From positions 930,001-994,000 of the forward strand of contig NZ_QKWY01000002.1 of the NCBI RefSeq assembly GCF_003248355.1: a stretch of DNA of 64,000 bases. The letters are read 5' to 3'. Shown here piece by piece: positions 25,016 to 34,870 of this stretch (position 1 is its first letter; each line of letters starts with the position of its first letter). The notes under the pieces are model-generated. The model did not search any database and was not told the origin of the DNA. It saw nothing but the letters and a program-made list of their open reading frames with translations. The position numbers and the translations under genes were made by a program. The DNA is from Streptomyces sp. AC1-42W (GTDB lineage Bacteria > Actinomycetota > Actinomycetes > Streptomycetales > Streptomycetaceae).

Positions 25016-25459
25016 GTGCGTACGTACAGCCCCAAGCCCGGCGATGTGACCCGCCAGTGGCACGTCATTGACGCGCAGGACGTCGTCCTGGGCCGTCTCG
25101 CCACCACGGCTGCGAACCTCCTCCGAGGCAAGCACAAGGCGATCTACGCCCCCCACATGGACATGGGCGACTTCGTCATCATCATCAACGCCGACAAGGT
25201 TCACCTGTCCGGCAACAAGCGCACCCAGAAGATGGCCTACCGCCACTCCGGCTTCCCGGGCGGTCTGCGTTCGGTGCGTTACGACGACCTCCTGGCGAAC
25301 AACCCGGAGAAGGCCGTCGAGAAGGCCATCAAGGGCATGATCCCCAAGAACTCCCTGGGCCGTCAGATGATCTCGAAGCTGAAGGTCTACGCGGGCGACC
25401 AGCACCCGCACGCTGCGCAGCAGCCGGTCCCGTACGAGATCACCCAGGTCGCGCAGTAG
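25016..25459 (+). CDS. rplM: 50S ribosomal protein L13
   Basis: A 147-residue L13 from GTG 25016 (MRTYSPKPGDVTRQWHVIDA), with conserved GRLATTAANLLRGKHK and the ending PYEITQVAQ. It is co-transcribed with rpsI, 44 bases downstream. Confidence 0.97.
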   Translation: MRTYSPKPGDVTRQWHVIDAQDVVLGRLATTAANLLRGKHKAIYAPHMDMGDFVIIINADKVHLSGNKRTQKMAYRHSGFPGGLRSVRYDDLLANNPEKAVEKAIKGMIPKNSLGRQMISKLKVYAGDQHPHAAQQPVPYEITQVAQ

Positions 25460-25503
25460 TTCCGGCCTCCCCCCAAGACATAAAGAAAGATCTGAGGAGA
25501 ATC

Positions 25504-26028
25504 GTGGCCGAGACCACTGTAGACACCGTCGAGGGCACCGACGGCGACGAGAACTACGCCGAGGTGACCACCTTCGAGTCGGAGGTCCCCGTCGAGGGCG
25601 AGTACACCTCCGAGTCGCTCGCCGGCCGCTTCGGCGACCCGCAGCCCGCCGCCGGCCTGGGCCGCCGCAAGAACGCGATCGCCCGCGTCCGGATCGTCCC
25701 CGGCACCGGCAAGTGGAAGATCAACGGTCGCACCCTGGAGAGCTACTTCCCCAACAAGGTGCACCAGCAGGAAGTCAACGAGCCCTTCAAGGTGCTTGAG
25801 CTGGACGGCCGCTACGACGTCATCGCCCGTATCGCGGGTGGCGGCGTCTCGGGTCAGGCCGGTGCCCTGCGCCTCGGTGTCGCCCGCGCGCTGAACGAGG
25901 CGGACGTGGACAACAACCGTCCGACCCTGAAGAAGGCCGGCTTCCTCTCCCGCGACGACCGTGCGGTCGAGCGCAAGAAGGCCGGTCTCAAGAAGGCCCG
26001 CAAGGCCCCGCAGTACAGCAAGCGCTAA
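25504..26028 (+). CDS. rpsI: 30S ribosomal protein S9
   Basis: A 174-residue S9 from GTG 25504 after GAGGAGAATC. A long acidic N-terminal extension of about 45 residues (VDTVEGTDGDENYAEVTTF) precedes the normal domain (GLGRRKNAIARVRIVPGTGK). The C-terminus QYSKR reaches the P-site tRNA. The extension is usual for actinobacteria. Confidence 0.97.
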   Translation: MAETTVDTVEGTDGDENYAEVTTFESEVPVEGEYTSESLAGRFGDPQPAAGLGRRKNAIARVRIVPGTGKWKINGRTLESYFPNKVHQQEVNEPFKVLELDGRYDVIARIAGGGVSGQAGALRLGVARALNEADVDNNRPTLKKAGFLSRDDRAVERKKAGLKKARKAPQYSKR

Positions 26029-26056
26029 ACCGCCTGCTCACCCGCGTTACACGTTC

Positions 26057-26094
26057 GCCCCGACGGCACACCTCGTGCTGCCGGGGCGTTCGTT
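26057..26094 (+). terminator. rpsI terminator
   Basis: GCCCCGACGGCAC pairs with GTGCTGCCGGGGC (one mismatch, one G-T) around ACCTC at 26057-26087, followed by GTTCGTTT. It has the classical intrinsic terminator form and sits 28 bases after the rpsI stop. Confidence 0.8.
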
Positions 26095-26192
26095 TATCGA
26101 CATCCTCGGGCATATAACGACATAAGGCGTTCATAGGCTTGTTGGTTGCTTGATCTGACTTTTGCGTTTCGGAGCACTTTCGGAGGACAACA

Positions 26193-27551
26193 GTGGGACG
26201 ACTCTTCGGCACGGACGGCGTGCGTGGCGTCGCCAATGCGGACCTGACGGCCGAGCTCGCGCTCGGGCTCTCGGTGGCCGCGGCGCACGTACTGGCCGAG
26301 GCGGGTACTTTCGAGGGCCATCGGCCCACGGCCGTGGTGGGCCGTGACCCGCGCGCGTCCGGAGAGTTCCTGGAGGCGGCGGTCGTGGCCGGCCTCGCGA
26401 GCGCGGGCGTCGACGTACTGCGCGTCGGCGTGCTGCCGACCCCCGCGGTGGCGTACCTGACCGGCTCGCTGGGCGCGGACCTCGGGGTCATGCTCTCCGC
26501 CAGCCACAACGCGATGCCGGACAACGGTGTCAAGTTCTTCGCCCGCGGCGGCCAGAAACTGGCCGACGAGCTGGAGGACCGCATCGAGTCGGTGTACGAG
26601 CAGCACCGCACCGGTGCGCCGTGGTCCCGGCCCACCGGCGCCGGCGTCGGCCGCGTCACCGACTACGCGGAGGGCTTCGACCGGTACGTCGCCCACCTCA
26701 TCGGCGTCCTGCCCAACCGGCTCGACGGCCTCAAGGTCGTCCTGGACGAGGCGCACGGCGCCGCCGCCCGCGTCTCGCCGGAGGCGTTCGCCCGCGCCGG
26801 GGCCGAGGTCGTCACGATCGGCACCGACCCGGACGGGCTGAACATCAACGACGGCTGCGGCTCCACCCACCTGGAGCTCCTGCGCGCCGCCGTCGTCGAG
26901 CACGGCGCGGACCTCGGCATCGCGCACGACGGCGACGCCGACCGCTGCCTGGCCGTCGACGCGACGGGCGCCGAGGTCGACGGCGACCAGATCCTCGCCG
27001 TGCTGGCCCTCGCCATGCGCGAGGCCGGCCGGCTGCGCGGGGACACCGTGGTCGGCACCGTGATGTCGAACCTCGGCTTCAAGCTCGCCATGGAGCGCGA
27101 GGGCATCCAGCTCGTCCAGACCGCCGTCGGCGACCGCTACGTCCTGGAGTCGATGAAGGCCGAGGGCTACGCGCTGGGCGGCGAGCAGTCCGGCCACGTC
27201 ATCGTCCTGGACCACGCCACGACCGGCGACGGCACCCTGACCGGCCTGATGCTGGCCGCCAGGGTCGCCGCGACGGGCCGCAGCCTCGCGGAGCTGGCCG
27301 GCGTCATGGAGCGGCTGCCGCAGGTCCTGGTCAACGTCCCGGACGTGGACAAGTCCCGCGTGCACACCTCGCAGGAGGTCGCCGCGGCCGTCGCCCAGGC
27401 GGAGCGGGAACTGGGCGCCACCGGCCGCGTCCTGCTGCGTCCCTCGGGCACGGAGCCGCTGGTACGGGTCATGGTCGAGGCGGCGGACATCGAGCAGGCC
27501 CGCGCGGTGGCGGGCCGGCTGGCGGACGTGGTGAAGTCGGCGCTGGGCTGA
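26193..27551 (+). CDS. glmM: Phosphoglucosamine mutase
   Basis: A 452-residue GlmM from GTG 26193 after GGAGGACAACA. It converts glucosamine-6-P to glucosamine-1-P for peptidoglycan. The phosphoserine loop LSASHNAMPDNG is near residue 100, the Mg-binding DGDADRC near residue 250, and the sugar-binding GGEQSGH near 330. The phosphate-binding RPSGTEPLVRVM is at the C-terminus. It is monocistronic after the rpsI terminator. Confidence 0.96.
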   Translation: MGRLFGTDGVRGVANADLTAELALGLSVAAAHVLAEAGTFEGHRPTAVVGRDPRASGEFLEAAVVAGLASAGVDVLRVGVLPTPAVAYLTGSLGADLGVMLSASHNAMPDNGVKFFARGGQKLADELEDRIESVYEQHRTGAPWSRPTGAGVGRVTDYAEGFDRYVAHLIGVLPNRLDGLKVVLDEAHGAAARVSPEAFARAGAEVVTIGTDPDGLNINDGCGSTHLELLRAAVVEHGADLGIAHDGDADRCLAVDATGAEVDGDQILAVLALAMREAGRLRGDTVVGTVMSNLGFKLAMEREGIQLVQTAVGDRYVLESMKAEGYALGGEQSGHVIVLDHATTGDGTLTGLMLAARVAATGRSLAELAGVMERLPQVLVNVPDVDKSRVHTSQEVAAAVAQAERELGATGRVLLRPSGTEPLVRVMVEAADIEQARAVAGRLADVVKSALG

Positions 27552-27581
27552 GCGGTTGGCGGTTGGCGGTTGGCGGTTAGC
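27552..27581. repeat. Short tandem repeat (GCGGTTGG)
   Basis: Immediately after the glmM TGA the sequence runs AGCGGTTGGC repeated as units of GCGGTTGG: three full copies and a last degenerate copy GCGGTTAG. It lies between the convergent glmM and the PH-type membrane protein, whose stop codon falls in the last unit. Confidence 0.8.
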
Positions 27582-29124
27582 GGGGGTGGGCCGGGTCCGG
27601 GTCTCCCCCGTCCGCGTCGCGCTCGCGCCTCAGCGCGTCCAGGATGCGGGCCAGGTCGCCGGGGGCGGCGGCCAGCCTGACCGGCTCACCGGCGTCGTCG
27701 ATCTCGGCGATGTGCCAGCCGCGGGGCGCGAGGTCGCCGTCGCTGCCCCGGGCCCGCCGCACGTCCACCACGGTCAGGTGTTCCGCCGGGATGCGGTGGG
27801 CGGCGAAGCGGCCGGGACCGGGGTGCGGGGTCACGGCGGGCGGGCCGCCACCGATGACGACATGGGTGCCGTACAGGTTCGGGTTGTACGCGGTGTGCTC
27901 CAGGAACCGGGCGGACAGGAAGTGGTCGCGCCCGTCCGGTGCGACGACGGGGGTCTCGCCGGGGGCGCGGAGGCGGGTGGCGCGCCAGGCCAGGACGAAC
28001 GCGACCGCGCTGCCCGCCGTGCCCGCCGCCGCCCAGACCACGGTGCCGGGCGAGCCCGGCGGGTCCGTGGGGCGCAGGGCGCACAGCGGCAGCAGCCACG
28101 CGGCCGTCAGGGCGAACGCTCCCGCGAACGGCAGGGCCGAGGGCAGCAGCTCGTCGTCCCGCAGCCGGCGCCCGCGCCTGCGGATCAGCAGCAGCGACCC
28201 CGCGTACCCCGCGCCGAGCGCGCAGGCGGCGGAGAAGACGGCCACCTCACCGGGGCCGGTCAGGTGGTCGCGCCACACGTGCCGCTCGCCGGTGACCGTA
28301 CGCGGCCGGCCGTGCCAGAACACCAGCTCGACCTTCTCGCCCGAGCGGAACGCGGAGGCGTCGTCCTGGGCGACCGCCAGCCGGTGCAGGGGCTCGTCCC
28401 CGGTGAAGTACAGATAGCTGCTGCCCCTGCCCCCGTTGACGTCCGTCCGCTCGATGACCCCGGTGAACGTGGTCAGGCACGTGCGGCGGTCACCGGCCGG
28501 GGTGGCGTCGGTGCAGGGCACGGCCGCCCGCCAGGCGCGCTGCTCCGCCGCGGCGTCCGCCACGTAGGTGGCCGCGACGGCCGAGGCGGTGAGCAGCAGC
28601 GCGCACACGATCCAGGTGACGACGGGCCGGCGCCCCGCCGCCCGGTGCGTGATGACGGGCGCCTCGCCGTCCGGCGCGGGGCTCCCGTACCGGCGGTGCA
28701 GGGCGCGCAGCGCCTCCAGCTCCGCGTCGAACCGGGCGAGGTCGGTGCCGCTGATCGGCAGCGGCAGCCGGAACGACCGCCCGTTCTCCAGCAGCACGCT
28801 GACCCGGTGGATGTCGTGGTTCCTGCCGGGCTGGATGTCGCGGCGCAGCTCCGCGACGCGGGACCACGGCACCGAACGGCGGCGCAGCAGGGTTCGGGAG
28901 CGCAGCCCGTACGCGCCGGCGGTGAGCCGGGCGGTGGCCGGATACAGGAAGATCGGCCCCATCAGCGCGATCACCACGCACAGCCAGAACACGACGGCGG
29001 GTGCCTGCGGCCACTGCCGTACGAGCAGCACGGCCAGGACCGCCGCGACGGCACACACCCCCGTACCCCACCACGACACGTTCCGCGCGGGAACGCGGTG
29101 GATCACTTCCCCTGGTTCGGACAT
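27577..29124 (-). CDS. PH-domain-type multi-pass membrane protein
   Basis: A 515-residue protein with six likely transmembrane helices. Two near the N-terminus (GVCAVAAVLAVLLV; VVFWLCVVIALMGPIFLY) are followed by a small bacterial PH-like segment (GAYGLRSRTLLRRRSVPWSR, then VSVLLENGRSFRLPLPIS). A third helix is near residue 175, then a soluble loop with DRRTCLTTFTGVIERTD, and three helices near 290-390. The C-terminal domain is cytoplasmic and hydrophilic. It is an actinobacterial membrane protein without known function; no operon partners. Confidence 0.65.
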   Translation of the reverse strand: MSEPGEVIHRVPARNVSWWGTGVCAVAAVLAVLLVRQWPQAPAVVFWLCVVIALMGPIFLYPATARLTAGAYGLRSRTLLRRRSVPWSRVAELRRDIQPGRNHDIHRVSVLLENGRSFRLPLPISGTDLARFDAELEALRALHRRYGSPAPDGEAPVITHRAAGRRPVVTWIVCALLLTASAVAATYVADAAAEQRAWRAAVPCTDATPAGDRRTCLTTFTGVIERTDVNGGRGSSYLYFTGDEPLHRLAVAQDDASAFRSGEKVELVFWHGRPRTVTGERHVWRDHLTGPGEVAVFSAACALGAGYAGSLLLIRRRGRRLRDDELLPSALPFAGAFALTAAWLLPLCALRPTDPPGSPGTVVWAAAGTAGSAVAFVLAWRATRLRAPGETPVVAPDGRDHFLSARFLEHTAYNPNLYGTHVVIGGGPPAVTPHPGPGRFAAHRIPAEHLTVVDVRRARGSDGDLAPRGWHIAEIDDAGEPVRLAAAPGDLARILDALRRERDADGGDPDPAHPR

Positions 29125-29204
29125 GGCCGCATCGTGTCAGCGCCCCGGCGTCCGGTGCTTGTGGGGGTTACGGCAGTCCGGACGCCCCCGATCCTGCCGG
29201 TACG

Positions 29205-30176
29205 TCACCCGGGGCTGCCGTTCGCCGCCGCCGGGGGCTCCTTGGCGCGCCGGCGGCGCTGGGCCGCGTGCCACAGCGCCTTCTGCGTGATCAGCGTCAG
29301 CGTGCCGGCCAGCACGATGCCGCCGAGGTTCTCCGCGAGCTGGCGCGCCGAGCCGGACATCTGGGTGTAGTCGCTGTAGCTGAAGGCCACCGCCGCGTTG
29401 GCCGCGGCCGGTACGGTCGTCACCGAGATGGCGACCCCGATCAGTGCGCCGGACTTCGACGAGGTGAGCGAGAGCGTGCCGGCGATGCCCGCCAGGAACG
29501 CCACGACGAACGACAGCCAGTCCGGCTGCCAGACGAACGAGGTGTTGGGCCGGTCGGCCTCGATCATGCTCTCCCGGAACAGCCCGAGCAGGTCCATCAG
29601 CCAGGAGAAGCCGGCGGTCAGCGCCATGGCCGCCGCGAAGCCGCCGACCAGCGCCCACAGCGAGCGCCACACCAGGTGCGGGGCACGCTGGACCAGGGCG
29701 GTGGAGATCCCGGCCAGCGGCCCGAACTCGGGGCCGACCGCCATCGCGCCCACGATGAGGATCGCGTTGTCGAGCATCACACCGCAGGCCGCGAGCATGG
29801 TGGCGACGGCGAGGAACGCCAGGTAGGTGACGCTGAACGTGGACTCCTCGTGGGTCGCCTCGGACAGCTCCTCCCACAGCACCGCGTCCGCGCCCTCGCC
29901 GGGCGCCTCCTCCTCGGCCCGGTCGGCGCAGGCGGAGAGCGTGAGGTCCAGGCCGTTCACCGTGATCGCCCCGTACCGGTCGACGCCGAGCCGCCGCAGC
30001 GCCCCGATCAGCTCGTCGCCCGCCTCGCGCGCCACATCGCACAGCACCACGTCACCGGACGGGTCGCGGGCCACGCCGGGCAGCACGGCGAGATGGGCGG
30101 TGCCGGGCGTCCGCTCCAGCAGGCGCACCACCTCGTCCGTACGGTCGGCGGGCACGATGAGGCGCAGATGCAGCAC
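29205..30176 (-). CDS. DUF389 domain membrane protein
   Basis: A 323-residue protein from GTG 30176, with GGAAGGG upstream; the frame is open further, but the family starts at LHLRLIVPADRTDEVV. An N-terminal regulatory-like domain of about 110 residues precedes the DUF389 membrane core. The core signature ATMLAACGVMLDNAILIVGAMAVGPEFGPL is visible in pieces (DNAILIVGAMAVGPEFGPLA). Four to six helices follow, with a basic tail (RRRRAKEPP). The function is unknown. Confidence 0.8.
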   Translation of the reverse strand: MLHLRLIVPADRTDEVVRLLERTPGTAHLAVLPGVARDPSGDVVLCDVAREAGDELIGALRRLGVDRYGAITVNGLDLTLSACADRAEEEAPGEGADAVLWEELSEATHEESTFSVTYLAFLAVATMLAACGVMLDNAILIVGAMAVGPEFGPLAGISTALVQRAPHLVWRSLWALVGGFAAAMALTAGFSWLMDLLGLFRESMIEADRPNTSFVWQPDWLSFVVAFLAGIAGTLSLTSSKSGALIGVAISVTTVPAAANAAVAFSYSDYTQMSGSARQLAENLGGIVLAGTLTLITQKALWHAAQRRRRAKEPPAAANGSPG

Positions 30177-30207
30177 GGAGCACCCTTCCAGGAGCCGGAC
30201 CCAGGGG

Positions 30208-31203
30208 TCAGAGCTTGCGCAGGGACAGCCGCTGGACCTTGTGGTCGGGCCCCTTGCGCAGCACCAGCGTGGCACGTCCGCGGGTCGGCGCCACGTTCTC
30301 CACGAGGTTCGGCCGGTTGATGGTCCGCCACATGGTGGCCGCGTACTCCATCGCCTCCGCCTCGGAGACCTGGGTGTACTTGCGGAAGTACGAGGACGGG
30401 TCCTGGAACGCGGTCTCGCGCAGCTTGCGGAACCGGTTGAGGTACCAGGTCTCGATGTCCTCCGGCCGGGCGTCCACGTACACGCTGAAGTCGAAGTAGT
30501 CGGCGAGCCCGACCCTGGTGCGGCCGTCCTTGCCGGGGAGGGCGGGCTGCAGGACGTTGAGCCCCTCGACGATCAGGATGTCCGGCCGCCGTACGGTGAG
30601 CCGCTCACCGGGCACGATGTCGTAGATCAGGTGCGAGTAGACGGGGGCGGTCACCTCGTCCTTGCCCGCCTTGATGTCGGCGACGAAACGGGTGAGGGCG
30701 CGCCGGTCGTACGACTCCGGGAACCCTTTGCGCGACATCAGACCGCGCGCCCGGAGCTCCTCCATGGGCAGCAGGAACCCGTCGGTGGTCACCAGCTCCA
30801 CCCGGGGGTGCTCCGGCCAGCGCGCGAGCAGTGCCCGCAGGATGCGCGCGGTGGTGGACTTGCCCACGGCGACACTGCCCGCGACCCCTATGACGAACGG
30901 CGTCCCGCGCTGCGCGCCCTGCCCGTTCCCGGCGTCCCCGAGGAAGGTGTTGAGCGCCCCGCGCAGCCCGGAGGTGGCCTGCACGTACAGGTTCAGCAAC
31001 CGGGACAGCGGCAGATAGACGTCCCGCACCTCGTCGAGGTCGATGACGTCCCCGAGCCCGCGCAGCCGCTCGACCTCCTCGGCGGTCAACGGCAACGGCG
31101 TCCGGTCGCGCAGCGCGCTCCACTCCGCCCGCGAGAGATCCACGTACGGCGTCGCCGCCTGCTCGGCGCGTCGGCCCGTACTCCGTGTCGGCGAGGTGAT
31201 CAC
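30208..31203 (-). CDS. coaA: Type I pantothenate kinase
   Basis: A 331-residue kinase for the first step of coenzyme A synthesis. The P-loop is GVAGSVAVGKST near residue 108, followed by VTTDGFLLP, SYDRRAL and the PanK-type YFDFSVYVDA. The ending LVLRKGPDHKVQRLSLRKL is typical. It starts with GTG 31203. Its stop is 31 bases from the DUF389 start, so the two may share a transcript. Confidence 0.95.
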   Translation of the reverse strand: MITSPTRSTGRRAEQAATPYVDLSRAEWSALRDRTPLPLTAEEVERLRGLGDVIDLDEVRDVYLPLSRLLNLYVQATSGLRGALNTFLGDAGNGQGAQRGTPFVIGVAGSVAVGKSTTARILRALLARWPEHPRVELVTTDGFLLPMEELRARGLMSRKGFPESYDRRALTRFVADIKAGKDEVTAPVYSHLIYDIVPGERLTVRRPDILIVEGLNVLQPALPGKDGRTRVGLADYFDFSVYVDARPEDIETWYLNRFRKLRETAFQDPSSYFRKYTQVSEAEAMEYAATMWRTINRPNLVENVAPTRGRATLVLRKGPDHKVQRLSLRKL

Positions 31204-31267
31204 GCCTACATTGTCGCGGGAGACGCCGCCCCACGGAGGGTGGGCTCGGTCACGTGGCGGGACGGTG

Positions 31268-34200
31268 TCAGCCGAAAGCCTTGATGCTCTCCCAGCCGCC
31301 GTAGATCACGGTCTTCGCCGCAGGGTTCGTGTTGGTGGCGGACGGGTGGTAGACCTTCACCGATCCGTCCGCGGTGAACCGCGCCCACAGGTCCGGGATG
31401 CGGTCGCCGTTGACGTCCGGGATGCCCATCACGATGTCGATCTTGGCGCCGGTCCACCCGGTGCCGTACGAGGTGTCCTTCCCCTCGCGGGAGGCGGCGC
31501 CCGTCTTCAGGGAATTCAGGTCCACGCTGCCGGAGACGGTGCCGGCCTTGCCGTGCCGGATGTACATGTTCCCGTTGGACGTGTTCCGCCACAGGAGGTC
31601 GGGAGTGCCGTCCAGATCGATGTCGGCGACGTTGATGATGTCGCGCGGCTCCCACGCGGTGGCGCTCAGCCGGACCGCTTCCTGGAAGGTGCCCCCGGTG
31701 TAGCCGAGCAGCACCCAGAGGGCGTCGCCGGTGCGCAGGAAGACCTCGGGACGGCGGTCGCCGGTGACATCGCCGACGGCCTTGAGCTGAACCCAGCTCG
31801 CCGGGTCGGGGGCGTCGGCGGGCAGCCGGACCTCCAGGCGCTTGTCGACGTCGAAGCTGCCGTAGCCGTCGCCGGGGTAGAGCCAGAACCCGCCGTCCGG
31901 GGTGCGGGCGAACAGGTCGGTGACGCCGTCACCCGGGTACGCGTCGGCGTAGTGGGTGATCAGTGCGGCCTTGCCGGTGGCGGGGTCGTACCAGTGGCCG
32001 GTGGGATTCAGCTGCCCGTCCGAGGTGTAGCCGGCGGCGAGGGAGGTGTAGAGCTCGCCGCCGGACAGGCCGGGGTAGGAGCGCAGGTTGCCGCTCGGGT
32101 TGATGGTGAGCAGGTCGGCGCGTCCGTCACCGCTGAGGTCGCCCGGAGCGTCCTCGGTGTCCCGCGGCGGAACGTAGAAGACGTAGTCGGCGTACTCCTT
32201 CGACTTGTTGCCGACCGCGTCGTACGCGTAGACGCGCATGCTGTTGGGCCCGGCGCTGGGCGGGGCGAGGGTGAGGGTCAGTACGCCGACGGGGTTGCCC
32301 GCCTCGTCCGTGGCGGCGGTGGCGGCCTTGTCGGTGTAGTCGGCCCCGGTGAGCGTGTAGGAGAACTTCACGGCGCCGGGCGAACTGAAGGTGAAGACGC
32401 CGGGCGTGCCGAACTTCTTCTCGGACCAGGTGAGACCGTCCGGCGTGGCCTGGGGGAAGTCCACGCTGGTCACGTCGGGTGCGGGCGGCGCGGAGCCGTC
32501 CACGGTGAACTGGCAGGGCTGGTCGCCGGGCGGGAAGTAGGTGGAGACGGCGCCCTCGCTGTCCTCCGACCGGACGTCCCACTTGTAGGTGGTCTTGTCG
32601 GCGAGGCTGCTGGAGGGGATCGTCAGCGTCGCCTTGCCGCTGCTGTTGGGGGTGACCAGGGTTCCGGCGGGGGCGGTGGCTCCCGACTTCCACCAGCGGA
32701 AGCGCAGCTTGGAGAGGTTCTTGTCCGGGTCGGTCGCGGTCGCCGACAGCACGATGTTCGTCTTGGCGACGGCCCGGCTGGCCGGGGTGACCAGGCAGGC
32801 GCCGCCCGGAGTGGTGGTGCCGCCGGTCGGCTCGCTGGGCTTGCGGTTGTAGTCCACCTCCAGGGCGGCCGACGTGGCGCGGAACTTGCGCCAGGTGTAG
32901 GCGCTCGTCTCGGTGTTGGCCCGCATCCCCAGGGTGAGGGTCGAAGAGCCGGTGTCGGCCGCGTGCTGGGCACCGGCCTTCACGTTCCACAGGACGTAGT
33001 CGTCGGAGCAGGAGCTGTTGTAGCCGTGGGCGAACGACTGGGACTGGAGCAGCGACGACCAGCTCGGCTGCTTGTTCCACGTGGTGCCGGAGGAGATGGC
33101 TCCGGTGCGGTAGAGGTGGAACTGCCGGGCTTCGCAGGACCACGCGTGGTTGTTGAGGATCTTGAAGCTCGCCTTGGTGATGGTGGCGCCCTTCAGACCG
33201 CTGGAGAAGCCCATCGTCCAGAACGAACGTGCCAGACCCTTGGTGTCGCTCTCGTAACCGACGCGGGCGTCCGAGGTGCCGGAGCTGAAGTTGGTGCCGT
33301 TGTAGAAACTGGAGTTCGGGTACGGCTTGTAGGCGACGGTCCAGGACTTCCAGGCGGGCTTGATCGACGGGTCGATGAACAGCGGGTAGCGGACGTCGTC
33401 GCTCTGCAGCAGACCGGTGCCGGCCACGTCCAGACTGAGGCGCACCCCGTTGTCGGCATCGTCCAGGTCCGTCTGCAACAGGCTGCTGCGCGCGCCGGGT
33501 TCGATGCCGCTCAGCCCGGACAGCGCGAGTACGTCCCCGGCGGTGCCGGTGGCGGTGTGTACTGCGGTGCCCGGTTCCAGCTCGGGGTCCTGTCCCGATG
33601 AGTCCCAGGCGAACGGAGTGGGCACGGAACCGATCTCCCTGCCCTTCTTCGAGTCCAGCACCCGGACGGTGTCGGTCGTGGGGTTGTGCTCGAAGTACGC
33701 GGTGTCGGAGCGCAGCCCGAAGGTGAGGGTCCTCAGCTCCTCGTTCCGCGCGGCCTCGGGTGTCTTGACGACGAGCAGTTGGGCGAAGCCGCCCTCCTCA
33801 CGGGCGACCAGCAGCATGTCGACGCCGGGGAAGACCTCCTGGTAGAGCGCGCGGGGGCCGTCGAGCACCGGTTCGGGCAGCGGCGCGGGCCAGGTGTAGG
33901 CCACGGTGTGACCCTCCAGCTCGACCTCGGCCAGGACACTGTCCCCGGCTGCGGGCGTGTCCCGGCGGAAGCCGCGGTCGGCGCGCTCGGGACGGCTTCC
34001 GGCCGCGAAGCGGACCGGTGTCACCGCGTTCGCCGGGGTGATGCCGTCCTTGGTGCGGTGCAGAGTCGTGTCGATCCGGGCCCATTCCCCGTCGGCGTTC
34101 TTCGCCCGTTGCGGGGTGGCGTGGATCTGCCGGCGCATCTTTCCGTCGGGCAGCGCCCAGGTGAGCGTGGTGGCGGTGGTGGCCGCCTCGACCAGGACCT

Positions 34201-34435
34201 TCTTGCCGGTGCGGCGGGCCGCGTCGATGGCCTCCGCCTCGGTGCGCGGGTGGTCTCCGGCCTGTGCCGCCTCAGTGCCGGGCCCTCCGGTCCGGGGCGC
34301 GGCGTTCCCGCCGCCGGGCCAGCCGGTGAGCAGGGGCAGCAGGGACGCGGTGAGCGCGGCCACGAGCAGGCCGAGGGTGACGGACAGCCGGGTGCGGCTG
34401 CGCACGAACGGTCTGAGCGGGCGTGGCACGGTCAC
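31268..34435 (-). CDS. Secreted FG-GAP/VCBS and DNRLRE-type repeat protein
   Basis: About 1055 residues from GTG 34435 after GAGAAG; the frame is open to an ATG at 34528. A signal segment (LSVTLGLLVAALTASLLPLL) marks secretion. The N-terminal third has the domain seen in actinobacterial RHS-type proteins (VEVELEGH-like, QEVFPGVDMLLVAREEGGF). A DNRLRE-like cell-surface domain follows (ARVGYESDTKGLARSFWTMG). An Ig/Big-like stretch precedes C-terminal FG-GAP repeats with Ca-binding DxDxDG loops (GDLSGDGRADLLTINPSGN, DIDLDGTPDLLWRN, DVNGDRIPDLWARF). It is divergent to the RHS gene and is probably its partner at the cell surface. Confidence 0.8.
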   Translation of the reverse strand: MTVPRPLRPFVRSRTRLSVTLGLLVAALTASLLPLLTGWPGGGNAAPRTGGPGTEAAQAGDHPRTEAEAIDAARRTGKKVLVEAATTATTLTWALPDGKMRRQIHATPQRAKNADGEWARIDTTLHRTKDGITPANAVTPVRFAAGSRPERADRGFRRDTPAAGDSVLAEVELEGHTVAYTWPAPLPEPVLDGPRALYQEVFPGVDMLLVAREEGGFAQLLVVKTPEAARNEELRTLTFGLRSDTAYFEHNPTTDTVRVLDSKKGREIGSVPTPFAWDSSGQDPELEPGTAVHTATGTAGDVLALSGLSGIEPGARSSLLQTDLDDADNGVRLSLDVAGTGLLQSDDVRYPLFIDPSIKPAWKSWTVAYKPYPNSSFYNGTNFSSGTSDARVGYESDTKGLARSFWTMGFSSGLKGATITKASFKILNNHAWSCEARQFHLYRTGAISSGTTWNKQPSWSSLLQSQSFAHGYNSSCSDDYVLWNVKAGAQHAADTGSSTLTLGMRANTETSAYTWRKFRATSAALEVDYNRKPSEPTGGTTTPGGACLVTPASRAVAKTNIVLSATATDPDKNLSKLRFRWWKSGATAPAGTLVTPNSSGKATLTIPSSSLADKTTYKWDVRSEDSEGAVSTYFPPGDQPCQFTVDGSAPPAPDVTSVDFPQATPDGLTWSEKKFGTPGVFTFSSPGAVKFSYTLTGADYTDKAATAATDEAGNPVGVLTLTLAPPSAGPNSMRVYAYDAVGNKSKEYADYVFYVPPRDTEDAPGDLSGDGRADLLTINPSGNLRSYPGLSGGELYTSLAAGYTSDGQLNPTGHWYDPATGKAALITHYADAYPGDGVTDLFARTPDGGFWLYPGDGYGSFDVDKRLEVRLPADAPDPASWVQLKAVGDVTGDRRPEVFLRTGDALWVLLGYTGGTFQEAVRLSATAWEPRDIINVADIDLDGTPDLLWRNTSNGNMYIRHGKAGTVSGSVDLNSLKTGAASREGKDTSYGTGWTGAKIDIVMGIPDVNGDRIPDLWARFTADGSVKVYHPSATNTNPAAKTVIYGGWESIKAFG

Positions 34436-34870
34436 GAGCTTCTCCGAGGGGGCCGGACGGATGGGCGGGGCGATATGTCGGGAACCCGCCCCCGGCGAGT
34501 GCGGGTACAGGCGCCCGCACGATCGCATGTGATCAGGTCAACCACCTAGAAGTAAAAACTTATTAGTTCGTGATCAATATGCAGTGTGACGGGCGAGAGG
34601 GAGGAGTTCGGGCGCGACCTGCCGGTTCCGTGGGGGGAATCGCTCCGGAGTGATGTGATACAGGGGGGGAAGATCCCTTTCGGCTCGTTGGGTGGGTTCA
34701 AGATCGATTCGCGCTGTGGCCGGAGTCACAGCTGACGCGTGTCGGTCACTCTGCGTGTCTTGATCATTTTCTGTAGTTCCTGTGAAGATTCCCGGCGCGC
34801 GCGCCCACATCGGGGCGCTGCTTGGCGTTCCCAATGACCGCCGTCCTTTGCCCGAGGTGGGAGTCGACGC
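34436..34870. promoter_or_regulatory. Divergent promoter region of the RHS island
   Basis: About 435 bases between the VCBS and RHS genes. 34530-34585 is unusually A/T-rich (AGTAAAAACTTATTAG) and is the most likely divergent promoter. A second candidate is TTGATC near 34758, about 110 bases before the RHS ATG. No gene is visible. Confidence 0.45.
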
